A stretch of 64,000 nucleotides of DNA from Liolophura sinensis (lineage: Eukaryota; Mollusca; Polyplacophora; Chitonida; Chitonidae). The DNA lies in the NCBI RefSeq assembly GCF_032854445.1, contig NC_088305.1:2919001-2983000 (forward strand), read 5' to 3'. The notes beneath the pieces were generated by a model that saw nothing but the letters and a program-made list of their open reading frames with translations, ran no database searches and was not told where the DNA came from. How positions within the stretch are numbered: position 1 is the first letter of the stretch; each line of letters begins with the position of its first letter. Both the position numbers and the translations under genes were made by a program. Shown here piece after piece: positions 12,301-22,901 of the stretch.

Positions 12301-13867
12301 CAGAGACTGAGATGCCCCCAGTATCCCTTAATATCTTTATAGGGGTAGCCCCAGACATGTCGCTTCTAAGCGACACTGAACCAGAATTGATAAACGGAGC
12401 GAAGCTATCCATAGAACATTTGGGAATCTTATCCAATCCCATATCAGCTAACTCAGATCTGCTTTTAACTGCTGATGTAACTTCCGGCAATGTTTTGTGC
12501 ATTGCAACACAAAGACCTGTGGGCTTAGACTCATTCTGAGCTTCCCGTCTCCTTTTCAACGTGTAACATTCACTCATCACGTGACCTACCCGCTTGCAAA
12601 AATTACAAGTGACCCTATTTCGAGGACTACCATTCCAATCTGAACTACGTGAACCATGAGCTGTAGAACCATTGGAGCCTGGTGTAGAACTCTTCTGTGT
12701 AGAGCTACCTCTACCTGTTGCATGTGACTGGGTATTTCTACGTGTAAATGAATTAAATGGCTTACCCGTGTATGTAACCTTATGTGTCAAAGAATAATTA
12801 TCAGCTAAACTGGCTGCCTCTTCAAGTGTACTCGCCTTCTGCTCATCAACGAACACCTTTACATCATTATGAATACAACGCTTGAACTCTTCTACCAGCA
12901 CAAGCTGACGCAAACTTTCAAAATCCTTGCCTATTTTCTTGGCTATACACCAGCAATCAAACAACTGCTCCTTAGCTCGACCAAACTCAACGTATGTCTG
13001 ATCTCTACCTTTTTCACAGTTACGAAATTTCTGGCGGTAAGCTTCAGGCACCAATTCATAACCCTTCAAAATTACCTCTTTCACATAGTCATAATTGGAA
13101 GCACTCTCTACACTTAACTGAGTGTAAATTTCCCTGGCCTTTCCAATTAGCACACTCTGTAATAACATAGTCCAGAACTCTTTAGGCCACTTCAAGCTAT
13201 TTGCAATTTTCTCAAAATGCAGAAAATACTTATCCACCTCTTTTTCCTGAAAGGATGGAACTAACCGAATGTATTTGATCACATCAAATCCGGAATCCTG
13301 TCTACCGGAAGGACCCGGTTTCTCATCTCTCTCTAATTCTAACTTTTTCATTTGGAACTCCAATTCTCTTTCCCTCTCTCTTTCTTGCCTCTCTCTCTCC
13401 TCTCTCTGCACTTCCCTCTCTCTTTCCTCTCTCTGCATTTTCAACTTTTCTAACTCTATCTCATGTTCCCTCTCTTTCTCTTTTTCCTTCTCTCTTTCCT
13501 CTCTCTGCACTTCCCTCTCTCTTTCTTTCTCTCTTTCCTCTTTCTCCATTTTCAACTTTTCTATCTCATGTTCCCTCTCTTTCTCTCTCTCCTCTTTCTC
13601 CAATCTCAACTTTAACTCAAACTGCTTAAACTTAAGCTCGGCATCAGACTGACCCTCGAACTCATAATCAGATAATGCAGAACTATCAAACTTCCCTATC
13701 TCCACTAAATGTTTCAACAAAGTATGCTGCATATCTCTTTTCCTCCATGAAGACTTTATGGACAAACCTAAAAATGTCCCTAACTTAACCAAGTCTTCCT
13801 TCTTTAAACTCTCAAAAACATCCTGATCGGGCGCATTAACAAACTGTTTAGGATCAAAATCTCCCAT
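12272..13867 (-). pseudogene. Gypsy gag with coiled-coil arm, zinc knuckle and start of protease
   Basis: 531 codons from an ATG just downstream of the primer-binding site. The N-terminal third has an extremely charged repeat of K/E/R-rich heptads (about residues 85-180, DNA 13340-13620), predicted to form a long coiled coil. A retrotransposon gag-type middle follows (about 200-340). A CCHC zinc knuckle, CNFCKRVGHVMSEC, lies at about residues 421-434 (12607-12566). The frame ends shortly after the aspartic protease active site DTG (12325-12317), where a GGGGG run shifts the frame into the next open reading frame. Confidence 0.9.
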
Positions 13868-13972
13868 TGTGAATATTTAGCCACTGAATCTTTCACCGTT
13901 AAAATTAAGCAATCGCTTCTCACTTGTTTTTAACTTTAAATATCCTGTGCGAAACAAAAGGGAAACAATCGG

Positions 13973-13990
13973 TTCCCGGACAAGCCCCCA
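13973..13990 (-). promoter_or_regulatory. Primer-binding site, tRNA-Pro-like
   Basis: Five bases inside the 5' LTR, the minus strand reads TGGGGGCTTGTCCGGGAA. This differs at two of 18 positions from the tRNA-Pro primer-binding site known from murine leukaemia-type retroviruses. The start TGG matches a tRNA CCA end. Confidence 0.75.
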
Positions 13991-13995
13991 ATTTC

Positions 13996-15012
13996 TGTTA
14001 CGGTATTGAAAACGGCAGCAGAAAACAGACTCAGTGACTCAATATTACAATGTAAACAATGCTTTATATATAAAATGAGACGTACAGTTTTACAGACAGT
14101 TCAACAACAACAACAACATACACATCAGTATTACCGGTCTTTAAAAGTTTCCAGTTCACCTTTGCAACCCAAGGGATGTATTCCAGGAAATCCAACGTAA
14201 AGACCATGGGATAAACACACAATTCACACAAGTCACAAATTGTCCTAGACAGGTACTTCGCCAGGTTAGCGAACACGAACACAGTACACAGGTTACACAG
14301 AACTGGAACAGTCAAGCCTTTGAATGACGTCACACCCGCAGAGCACAACACAGGGTAAATACAGGCATGGAGGTATAATCCACTTCAGATCAGTCACAGC
14401 TCCCGCAGAAGCTCACAAACGAGCCGTTCAGAGACGTAGAGTAATGTCACCTTGTGGCAGAACGAACGTCCTTTGCCAAAACTGAAAACTTCAGTTTAGA
14501 GTCCTTGATGACCTTGTCGGTCAGGTGAGGTCAGCGTGTTAAACAAATTACACAGTCCACACTGTATAATCATAATAAAGATCCGAACACCAATAAACGT
14601 GACTTCCGCAGAAATTCACATAAACCAGACATCAGTACTACTGTGGTACACAAACGGTGTCGGCATAAAAATCTGTCCTCCCAAATGAAACTGGCATCAC
14701 CAGCTCATATAAATATAATGGACTCGATACGAGAGCGTCTCACACTCTCCTGGCTCCCAGTGGATGCAACAAAAAATACCTCCACTCTGCACAGAAAACA
14801 CGGCTTATATACGGTCCAGGTGGATTCAACTATTCTTAGACACAGAATTAACAGCCAATGAACAGCCAGTTAAATAAACAGAGCATTGAACACGGTGCTT
14901 TCAGCCAGGTCCGCGCTGTACATATATAACAGGGCCTGTTATGCTTATAACATATAACACCAAGGTCCGCAGACTAACAGTACATGAAAACATTAAATAG
15001 TCATACATAACA
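13996..15012 (-). repeat. 5' LTR of the gypsy element
   Basis: Same length and termini as the LTR at 7899. The promoter and poly(A) site of the element should lie within it. Short open frames inside are duplicated exactly in both LTRs and are not genes. Confidence 0.95.
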
Positions 15013-15118
15013 GTTGTGTCTGAAGCATTATATCCGAGTGAGTGGATTTATTACATCAAATGCCATCCTGTGGAAACTGTCAAAAAAAAAAAAAAAGACG
15101 TGCGATGTCTTACAAATT

Positions 15119-15950
15119 ATCATGGACAGACTTGGTAAGCTAGATTCTATGGTGACAAGTAAAACACTGGAAGAAAAACTACAAAATACTGAAATAAAAA
15201 TAGTTACAAAGTTGACAAACCTAAATGAGCAACAGGAAGCCAGAATCTTTACTTTAGAAAAAGAAAACGATACCCTCCGAGCAGATATGCATGAATTAAG
15301 CTTACAACACGAACAAGATCAAGAAGAACTGGCCAGGGTAAACAGAGATATGCGAAATGTAGAAGACAGGCAGAACAATTTGGAAGAATACTCGAACAAA
15401 ACAAAGTATACGGATTTATGGAGTAGATGGGGATACTGCCACAGAAACAACTGACGAATGTTCCGAGAAAGTCGTCATCAGCTTGACATCCAAACTAAAG
15501 CTGTCACTGACGTCTAGCAACGTAAGTATAGCGCACAGGATGGGACCGAAAAGACTGCACTTAAACACAAAACCAAGGGGTGTAATAGTAAAGTTCATAT
15601 CACGACGACTTAAAGTTGAAGTGATAAAAACAGAAGAGCCTTGAAAGGAACAAACAGTGTGATTAAGGAAGACCTAACGCAGAAAAACCAGGCTATTTGA
15701 AAAGCAGCATCTGTACACCCCATGATACAATCCGCCTGGTCAAGAGATGGCAAAATCTTCGCCAAGAACTTCAACGAGGACGTAAGACAAGTGAAATCTA
15801 CTGACTGCATAGACACTCTCATCAGTCTATCATCCCATACACCCAGAGTTCAAAGACCACGTGACCAAAGAAGTGGGAGGCCAATAACTAACTCACCAGC
15901 CCCTATCAGCTTGATGAGGATGACTGCAATGTGAAGGATATATGCTATCT
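15119..15950 (+). pseudogene. LINE ORF1 protein relic
   Basis: A coiled-coil N-terminus (15119-15400, heptads such as LEEKLQNTEIKIVTKL) leads to a typical L1 ORF1 junction (RQNNLEEYSNKTK). An RRM-like and a C-terminal RNA-binding segment follow in shifted frames (NVSIAHRMG; SRDGKIFAKNF). In intact elements this protein is a nucleic-acid chaperone that coats LINE RNA. Frames change near 15400 and 15650. Confidence 0.7.
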
Positions 15951-16553
15951 GATAACTCAGTTTGCTCTCGTAAGAAAAAAACTCTTAGAATTAATAAGAA
16001 AATTTAAGTCAATGAAATACACAGCTTTAATGTGTTGAAAAAAGGAACCTTATACTATTCTGCACAATAATATCAGTGACAAATATGATGGGTGCCATCG
16101 ACCATAGGAGCTGTCAAAACCTATCAGCATTTCCAATATGTATTTTATTCGCCTAAATCCACCTTGCCTCGTGTATGATCTTCTATACTCATAAGCTATT
16201 CCCAAATCACAACAGAAAACTATATTTAGGAATTATTCCATGTCAGCTACAGCACATAACACAATTAAAGCAATGTATATACATATACAAGATCCACCAA
16301 AATGATGAGACTATACTTAAACATACCTTTTTCCAGTGCTGTTGGAATGGCATGTGTATCCTTCTGAAAGAGAGGTTGAGTAGATGTGCACGTGTGTCTC
16401 TTTTGATCAGAAAGGTAGTGTTGATTACCAAAGGCTATGAGATTTTCCATACTGGCCGAGATACTGTGAAAACTAAAAAAGCCAAATTGAGTAATAAACA
16501 GAAACTAAGTTCTTTCGTCCTTTTTCCGATTTTGACAAATTACAAACCAATCT

Positions 16554-19500
16554 ATGACTGATACAGTGAATATAGCCTCGAGGAACTGTCCAGGATTAGC
16601 AGACGTCAAAAAAGAAGGGATGTATTCCAGGATTTCAGTAAAAAGAATTTTTCAATTTTGTTTACAGGAAACCCATAGCGACTCAAATTATGGCGACATT
16701 CTAAAAAGGGAATGGGAATGCGATGCCTGGGTAAGCCCTCACAGCTTTCATTCAAGAGGTGTCATTGTTCAATCGAAATTTTGACTACAAGATCAAAGCC
16801 GGAGATATTGACCCAAATGGTAACTAAATTCTAATGAACCTAGATATACATGACATACCTGAAACTCTTTGCAGTTTGTACGGACCAAATAGTGACAAAC
16901 CTTCTTTCTATAATCATATTAATAATAAAATAAAGCAAATTGGAAATCCGTCTGTCATAATCTGTTGTGACTGGGATTTAGTTATCGATCCTCAAAACGA
17001 CACATACAATTACCAACATCTAAATAACCCTACGGCAAGATCTAAAGTGTTGAATTTGATAAATGAGAATAAATATATAGATGTTTGGAGGACAATGCAT
17101 GAAAATGACAAACGATATACATGGAGACGTAAGAACCCTCAAAAACCAGCTAGACTAGATTTTTCTTAGTATCTGATGACATTTTTAATATATCTACACA
17201 AGCAGAAATTATTCCAGGATACAGGAGCGATCACTCCGCAATAACATTGAAATGTAAGTTCATAAATTGTAAACGTGGCAAAGGCTACTGGAAATTAAAC
17301 TGTTCACTGTTAGACTCAGCATATATCGATTTAGTCAAAAATATTATTGATGAAACATTAGATGAATACAGTCCTATAACATACAACCGAGACAATTTAA
17401 AATATATTCCTAAAGATCGAATACAGCTCTGCATCAGTGATCAATTATTTTTAGAAGTATTGCTAATGAAAATAAGAGGAGAAACAATTAAATATTCGTC
17501 AAGAAAACGGAAAGAAGAAAAGATGAGAAACACAACTGGAAAAGCAAATTGAAGAAATAGATAGGGAAGTTCAAACTAATTTTATTAATGTAACAGATTC
17601 GAAGCTAGATGAACTCATTAACTTTAAAATAGAATATCAAAAGCTGAGAGAAAAAGAAATAGATGGATTGCTTATTAAGTCAAAAGCAAAATAGATTGAA
17701 CAAGGTGCAAAACCGACAATATTTTTAGCTATGGAAAAAGGAATTATACAAACAAACTTATTTGAAAACTAACACTTGACGATGGGAAAGAAATATACCA
17801 AACGGCAGATATTCTGGAGGCACAGATAAATTATTCTGATCTGTATACAAAAACGGTAGGAGAGGGAAAAAAAACCTTAGGGGACGTCTTCAGGACATAA
17901 AACTAGATAGACTTAGATGGTGATGCAGTTAAATTGGAGGGGTTATCGACTTTAGAAGAGTTAACGAACTGTTTGAGAAATATGAAAAATGAAAAAACTC
18001 CAGGAATGGACGGTTTCCCTGTAGAATTCTATAAGATGTTCTGGAAAGATGTAAGATACTTTGTTTTAAGGGCAGAAAATGAAAGTTTTTTAAAAGGCGA
18101 ATTGTCACGATCTCAAAAGCAAGGGATTATAACATGTTTACCAAAACCAAATAAACCTAGAAATAATTTTAAAAACTGGAGACCCATTACCTTATTAAAT
18201 GTAAATTATAAGCATAATAAGCATAACAACCATAACAGTGGTTGCATTGCAAATCGGCTACAAACAGTTCTTAATGACATAATAACTGAAGATCAGAAGG
18301 GTTTTTTTCCGGAATATGCATTGCAGAGAATATACGTCTAATTTACGACATAATGTTTGAAACATGGGAGAGACAAATACCCGGGTTACTGCTGTCAATA
18401 GATTTTGAAAAGGCATTCGACTCTTGGGAATTCATAGAAGAAGTACTGGGGACCTTTAATTTTGGAAAAGATATAAGATCTTGGATAAAATTGTTTCAAA
18501 CTGATATTTCTACATGTATCCTCCAACATTGCATTATATCCCCTCTGTTTAATATTAGTAGAGAATGTAGACAAGGAGATCCAATTTCTCCGTATATTTT
18601 TCTGTTATGTGCTGAAATTTTAGGTTCAGTGATACGAAATAACCCAAATATAAAGCGAATAAACATAAATGAAACAGAAATAAAATAAGCCAATATGATA
18701 CACATTTAATCTTGGATGGATCCGAAAAGTCTCTTTCAGAAGCATTATCGTGTTAAGATATATTTTGCAAATTTTCAGGGTTAAAAATCAATATAAAAAA
18801 ACAAAGGCAGCATGGATAGGTTCTCTATCCGGATCCATTGTAAAGCTATGTCAGCAAGTGAAATTAGATTGGGTGGAAAAACTTAACATGTTGGGCATAA
18901 ATTTAAAATTTATGGAAAATAAATTATTTGGCTAGAATAGAGGAATTGAAAACTGGTCTTCAAAGATGGAAAATTAGAAACTTATCATTGTTAGGGAAAA
19001 TAACAATTATAAAATCTCTAGCTCTATCGAAACTAATTCATTTGTTCCTTTCTCTCCCAAACCCATCAGATAGTACTATGAAAGAAATAAATGGATTAAT
19101 TTATAAATTCATATGGAATGATGGTCCAGATAGGATGCAAAGATCCATTATCAACAAGGACAACTCAAAAGGTGGAATACGGATGGTAAACCTAATACCA
19201 TTTGTGCAATCGTTACAAATATCTTGGATGAGAAAATTGTTAATAGCGAAATATAAATGGCAAAATGTAAGTATATGTCAAAATGATATAAAAAGTTTAT
19301 GCACACTAGGGGTGTATATACGGCTAATACTAAAAAGAGTAAACCACCCCTTCTGGGTAGATACTCTAAGGGCATGGCAGGAAATAACACACAAAAAATA
19401 TCAGACAAATATTGAGTATATTCTTGATGAACACTTATGGTATAACCCACGGTTTAAAGAACGAAATTTTTTTATTAGCCACTGGTATCAAAATAATTTA

Positions 19501-20242
19501 AAGATTTCAAACAAAAATTTAAAGTGAAAGGTACTTTCTTAGATTATAATAGGTTAATTCGAAATGTTCCAACCGAGTGGCTCACGATAAATGAGAAGCA
19601 TGATGTCCATTGCCCCTCCTTTCCATCGAACATACGATTACTGACGAAACAAAACCGGGGAATAAAACGCGTTTACGATTTATTAAATGAGTTGCAGCAA
19701 AATATCCAAATCCACGAAAAATGGAAGGATACCCTAAGGTCAGATAAAGAAACTGATTGGGAAAAGGTATTCGAATCTGTTTATCAATGCAGTCAAAACA
19801 CCAAGCAACGAGATTTTCAATACAAAATCTTACGCAGAATAATGCCAACAAAATCTTATCTGTTTTAAATAGGATAGAGACACGACGATATTTGTAATTT
19901 CTGCAGACTCGGTAAGGACACTATAGAACACTCTTTCATTGAATGTCCTGAAACACGTCAATTGTGGACAGAATACGAAAAGTGGATATCACAAAAGTGG
20001 AAAATTGATATTAAAATGACTCCTAAAGCCATTATTATGGGATGGAGCGAGAAACACAATTCTTCACCTTTAAATTTAGTGACAATTTTAGCAAAAAAGT
20101 ACATCTTTGACATGAGACGGAATGACGCCAACTTAAACATAATTAACCTGCAGAAAACGGTAACTGACCATTATAAAATCGAAAAATATATAGCTGATAT
20201 ATCCGGGAAAGGCGACGATTTTCTAAAGCGGTGGGAAAATTA
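16554..20242 (+). pseudogene. LINE ORF2 relic: endonuclease, reverse transcriptase, C-terminal domain
   Basis: Endonuclease pieces run from 16554 to 17230 (QETHSD, CSLYGPN, DWDLVIDP, RLDFS, YRSDHSAI). Reverse transcriptase spans about 17930-18760: KTPGMDGFPVEFYKMFW, WRPITLLNV, SIDFEKAFDS, CRQGDPISPYIFLLCAEIL. The catalytic YADD region at 18691-18702 is shortened to Y-D-T. The thumb/connection region follows (18928-19527, LGKITIIKSLALSKL, GGIRMVNL). The end has a C-x2-C-x8-H-x4-C motif (CNFCRLGKDTIEHSFIEC, 19894-19950). The domain order and the GK-I-T-I-I-K-SLAL-KL signature suggest the Tx1 branch of L1. It is not active. Confidence 0.85.
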
Positions 20243-20535
20243 ATAGTTAAAACAAAAGTATGAATGTATGAGTACTTAGAGATGCATGAGATTGACTGAC
20301 TACAGCATGGATGGAAAATATTATCTGATTGGTGAGGACAGAAAAAAAAGCTTTTAAGAAATATTCTATGCTATTTGAGGGACTAACTCCACACATGCCG
20401 TTACATGTGCGTTGCAGTGATATAGAATGTAGGTCCACGCCTAACACAGATATCGTCTCTCTCAAAATACCAACACAGGAACACGTTAAAATCAGAGTTG
20501 TTTATGTAAATTCCCTTAAACCTCACCGTCGTCAT

Positions 20536-20727
20536 GTATTTATTTATCCATTTATTTGATTGGTGTGTTACGCCCTACTCAAAAACATTCCATTTATACG
20601 ACAGCACCCAGTATTAGAAAGCCAGCATGAGCAGGTCTTGAGCTCACAACGACTGCATTGATGGTAGCCTCCTGGGTCATTACACCGTGATGGCGGGCTA
20701 ATCCCCCTCGCCCATGAGGCCCCTTCA
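20536..20727 (-). mobile_element. SINE, inverted, internally deleted
   Basis: The (AAAT)n and GTAACACACC tail side lies at 20536-20580 and the tRNA-like head at the right end reads GGGGCCTCATGGGCG on the minus strand. The middle is partly deleted. A separate plus-strand tail remnant (GAGCACGGCATTAACG) follows at 20738-20770. Confidence 0.75.
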
Positions 20728-20770
20728 CCATGTAATTCTGAGCACGGCATTAACGCCGATCAAATTCATT

Positions 20771-21445
20771 CATATTTTTTGATAAATTGTATTTCTTTGG
20801 TGCTAAAACTGTCTTTCACCTTACTTATACAAAGGTAGTTTTGTTAACCTGGGCCCGTTCTATAAATCGTACGTAAACCAGCACGCGTCTCAGACATCCA
20901 GTGTCTGGCGGGATGTTGGCGACAATAGTCTCAAGGAAACTCCTGGTTCAATTTGCTAATCAAAAGATCTGTTTCACCTTTTACCAGTAGAGGGCTACCT
21001 TAACCTCGTTCAACATGGAGATCGACAGAGAGGTCTACGACTTATGATAAAAAGAGCACAATTGATGGTCTTGTATCCAAAGAGATCGTCATGAGAAAAC
21101 AAGGATATGACGTTCCCTGGTCATGCAATAAACCTGCCTGATGAACTTGTTCATTACCTATTGCGTATTAAGACGATTATGTTGGTGATATTTACTTATC
21201 CAGTCATGACCCTATATTCTCCGTTCCTATATGGAGCACACTGACAATAAATGATTTTTTTTATTATATCATGATAAAATATAGATTAGTTGGGTTTTTT
21301 GCTATAGTTTATACATCTATATAATAATACATTTACTAGATTTTCCAAAAAAATTAGCTTGTGAATAAAAAATGTCGTCTATAATTATATCAAATTAATG
21401 ACTCATAAAATCCACCTTACAAACAAATTGTTTGACCATACTCTG
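20771..21445. other. Non-coding stretch, nothing assignable
   Basis: AT-rich between two SINEs. No exon could be supported. Confidence 0.4.
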
Positions 21446-21595
21446 TATTTATTTATTGATTTATTTATTTATTGATTTATTTGGTGTTTTACGCATACTC
21501 AAGAATATTTCACTTATACGACGGCGGCCAGCATTATAGTGGGAGGAAACTGGGCAGGGTCCAGGGGAAACCCACGACCATCCGCAGGTTGCAGG
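21446..21595 (-). mobile_element. SINE, 5'-truncated, inverted
   Basis: Tail side and the conserved ACGACCATCCGCAGG body are present. The tRNA-like head is absent. Confidence 0.8.
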
Positions 21596-21627
21596 TTTGT
21601 ATTCAGCATTTATTAGTAAAATTGTAT

Positions 21628-21704
21628 CAAGTGGTTGTTAGAGTCATGTTGTACATACTTTAGTCGCCAAGTGGTTGTTAGAGTCATGTTGTACATACTT
21701 TAGA
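21628..21704. repeat. 40-bp tandem duplication
   Basis: Two identical copies of a segment beginning CAAGTGGTTGTTAGAGTCAT and ending CATACTTTAG, separated by a few bases. Confidence 0.9.
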
Positions 21705-21937
21705 TGGGTGAAGGTGTCTTGTTAGAAACAAAGATTGAGACAGAGTGTTTGTGTTTTCTGAGATCACTTCATGCCTCATTACCGTGACCCCAGTGACCTC
21801 AGCTATTCAAGATACCTTGAATACAATTTACTAGTGGTGGCAATGATATGAAGTTAATATAGAGAGCAGCGCGTACGCTGTAAGTAGTATGATTTCTGAA
21901 CATACATGGCATCTACCAAAACTAGGATTTACGAGTA

Positions 21938-22172
21938 TTAATTTATTTATTCGTTTTACGCCGTACTCAAGAATATTTCACTTATACGACGGCGGTCAGC
22001 ATTATGGTGAATCCCACGACCATCCGTAGGTTGCTGCAAGACCTTCCCACTTACGGCTGGAGAGGAAGCCAGAATGAGGTGGACTGGAACTCACAGCGAC
22101 CACATTGGTGAGAGACTCCTGAGTCATTACGCTTCGCTAGCGCGCTAACCAACTGAGCCACAGAGGCCCCAC
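21938..22172 (-). mobile_element. SINE, full length, inverted
   Basis: The head at the right end reads GGGGCCTCTGTGGCTCAGTT on the minus strand (A box included). A 12-bp target-site duplication GATTTACGAGTA flanks it at 21926-21937 and 22173-22184. About 30 bp of the middle is deleted. Confidence 0.9.
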
Positions 22173-22901
22173 GATTTACGAGTAGCCCGAATCGTTCTAT
22201 AAATATCCTATAATGTATGAATGTATCTCTACAAGTGGAACTCAGACGGAAGTGGGTGGAATTGACAAATGTTTTTGTGAAATGAATGAACAGTTCCTAA
22301 TTGGTCATGTAGTTTGGCCAAAAGTCTATGTCCCAAAGACAGGAATGAACAAAAGACTAGACAGTGGGAGGCCCTAATTACTTTACACAGAAAAGGTTCC
22401 CAATTGTGTAATACATTCAAGGATAATATCATCCCGACGCTGGTTCAGTTTGAGAACTATCATTCAAGCGTATTCCTTTCCCTTGTAGAAATGTTTTCAC
22501 GTTGTCACGCTACCCTAATAGGCGGTGATCTTTAAAGATAGCCTTGGAACGAAGGGCTTACCAAACAAAATTGATCCCATATACAAATCATTTATAATTG
22601 ATTACCGTGTAACTCCAAAATAGACAAGCTGTAACAAAACACACAAGCTTACCCACACGCCAGTTTTCGTAAAGATTTTACAATCGTACAAATTCCTCTA
22701 CAATTCCATCGTAAATGTTAATTCACCGACACAGCACAACGGCTTGAAGATGTTCATCCAAGGCTGTTTCGATTTTTTCGTTTGATTCATTTGAGGTCCC
22801 AAAATCAATCGTAGCGGAGGATAGTTGCTTATTCGTTGTGAAAACATTCTTCACGAAGACATCGCTAGAAACAGACCGGAAATTACCACGGGTTATCCGG
22901 G

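Larger units (their letters stand above)
7899..15012 (-). mobile_element. Complete Ty3/gypsy LTR retrotransposon, Gmr1-like gene order
   Basis: Two 1017-bp LTRs (7899-8915 and 13996-15012) flank an internal region read on the minus strand. The 4-bp direct repeat GTTG (7895-7898 and 15013-15016) is the target-site duplication. In transcription order the element has a primer-binding site, a gag-protease frame, an integrase frame, then reverse transcriptase and RNase H, and a polypurine tract. Integrase preceding reverse transcriptase is the order reported for the Gmr1 group; ordinary gypsy elements have integrase last. Several frameshifts break the coding region although the LTRs are almost identical. 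Confidence 0.93.
15017..20280 (+). mobile_element. L1/Tx1-type non-LTR retrotransposon, decayed
   Basis: An ORF1-like coiled-coil protein is followed by an ORF2 with apurinic endonuclease, reverse transcriptase and a C-terminal zinc-knuckle-like segment, all broken by frameshifts and stops. It directly abuts the gypsy element. The 3' end is placed approximately; no poly(A) tail or target-site duplication was identified with certainty. Confidence 0.85.

Noticed and set aside
13269-13652. 127-residue Ser/Leu-rich plus-strand frame
   Set aside because: It is the antisense of the charged coiled-coil repeat in gag.
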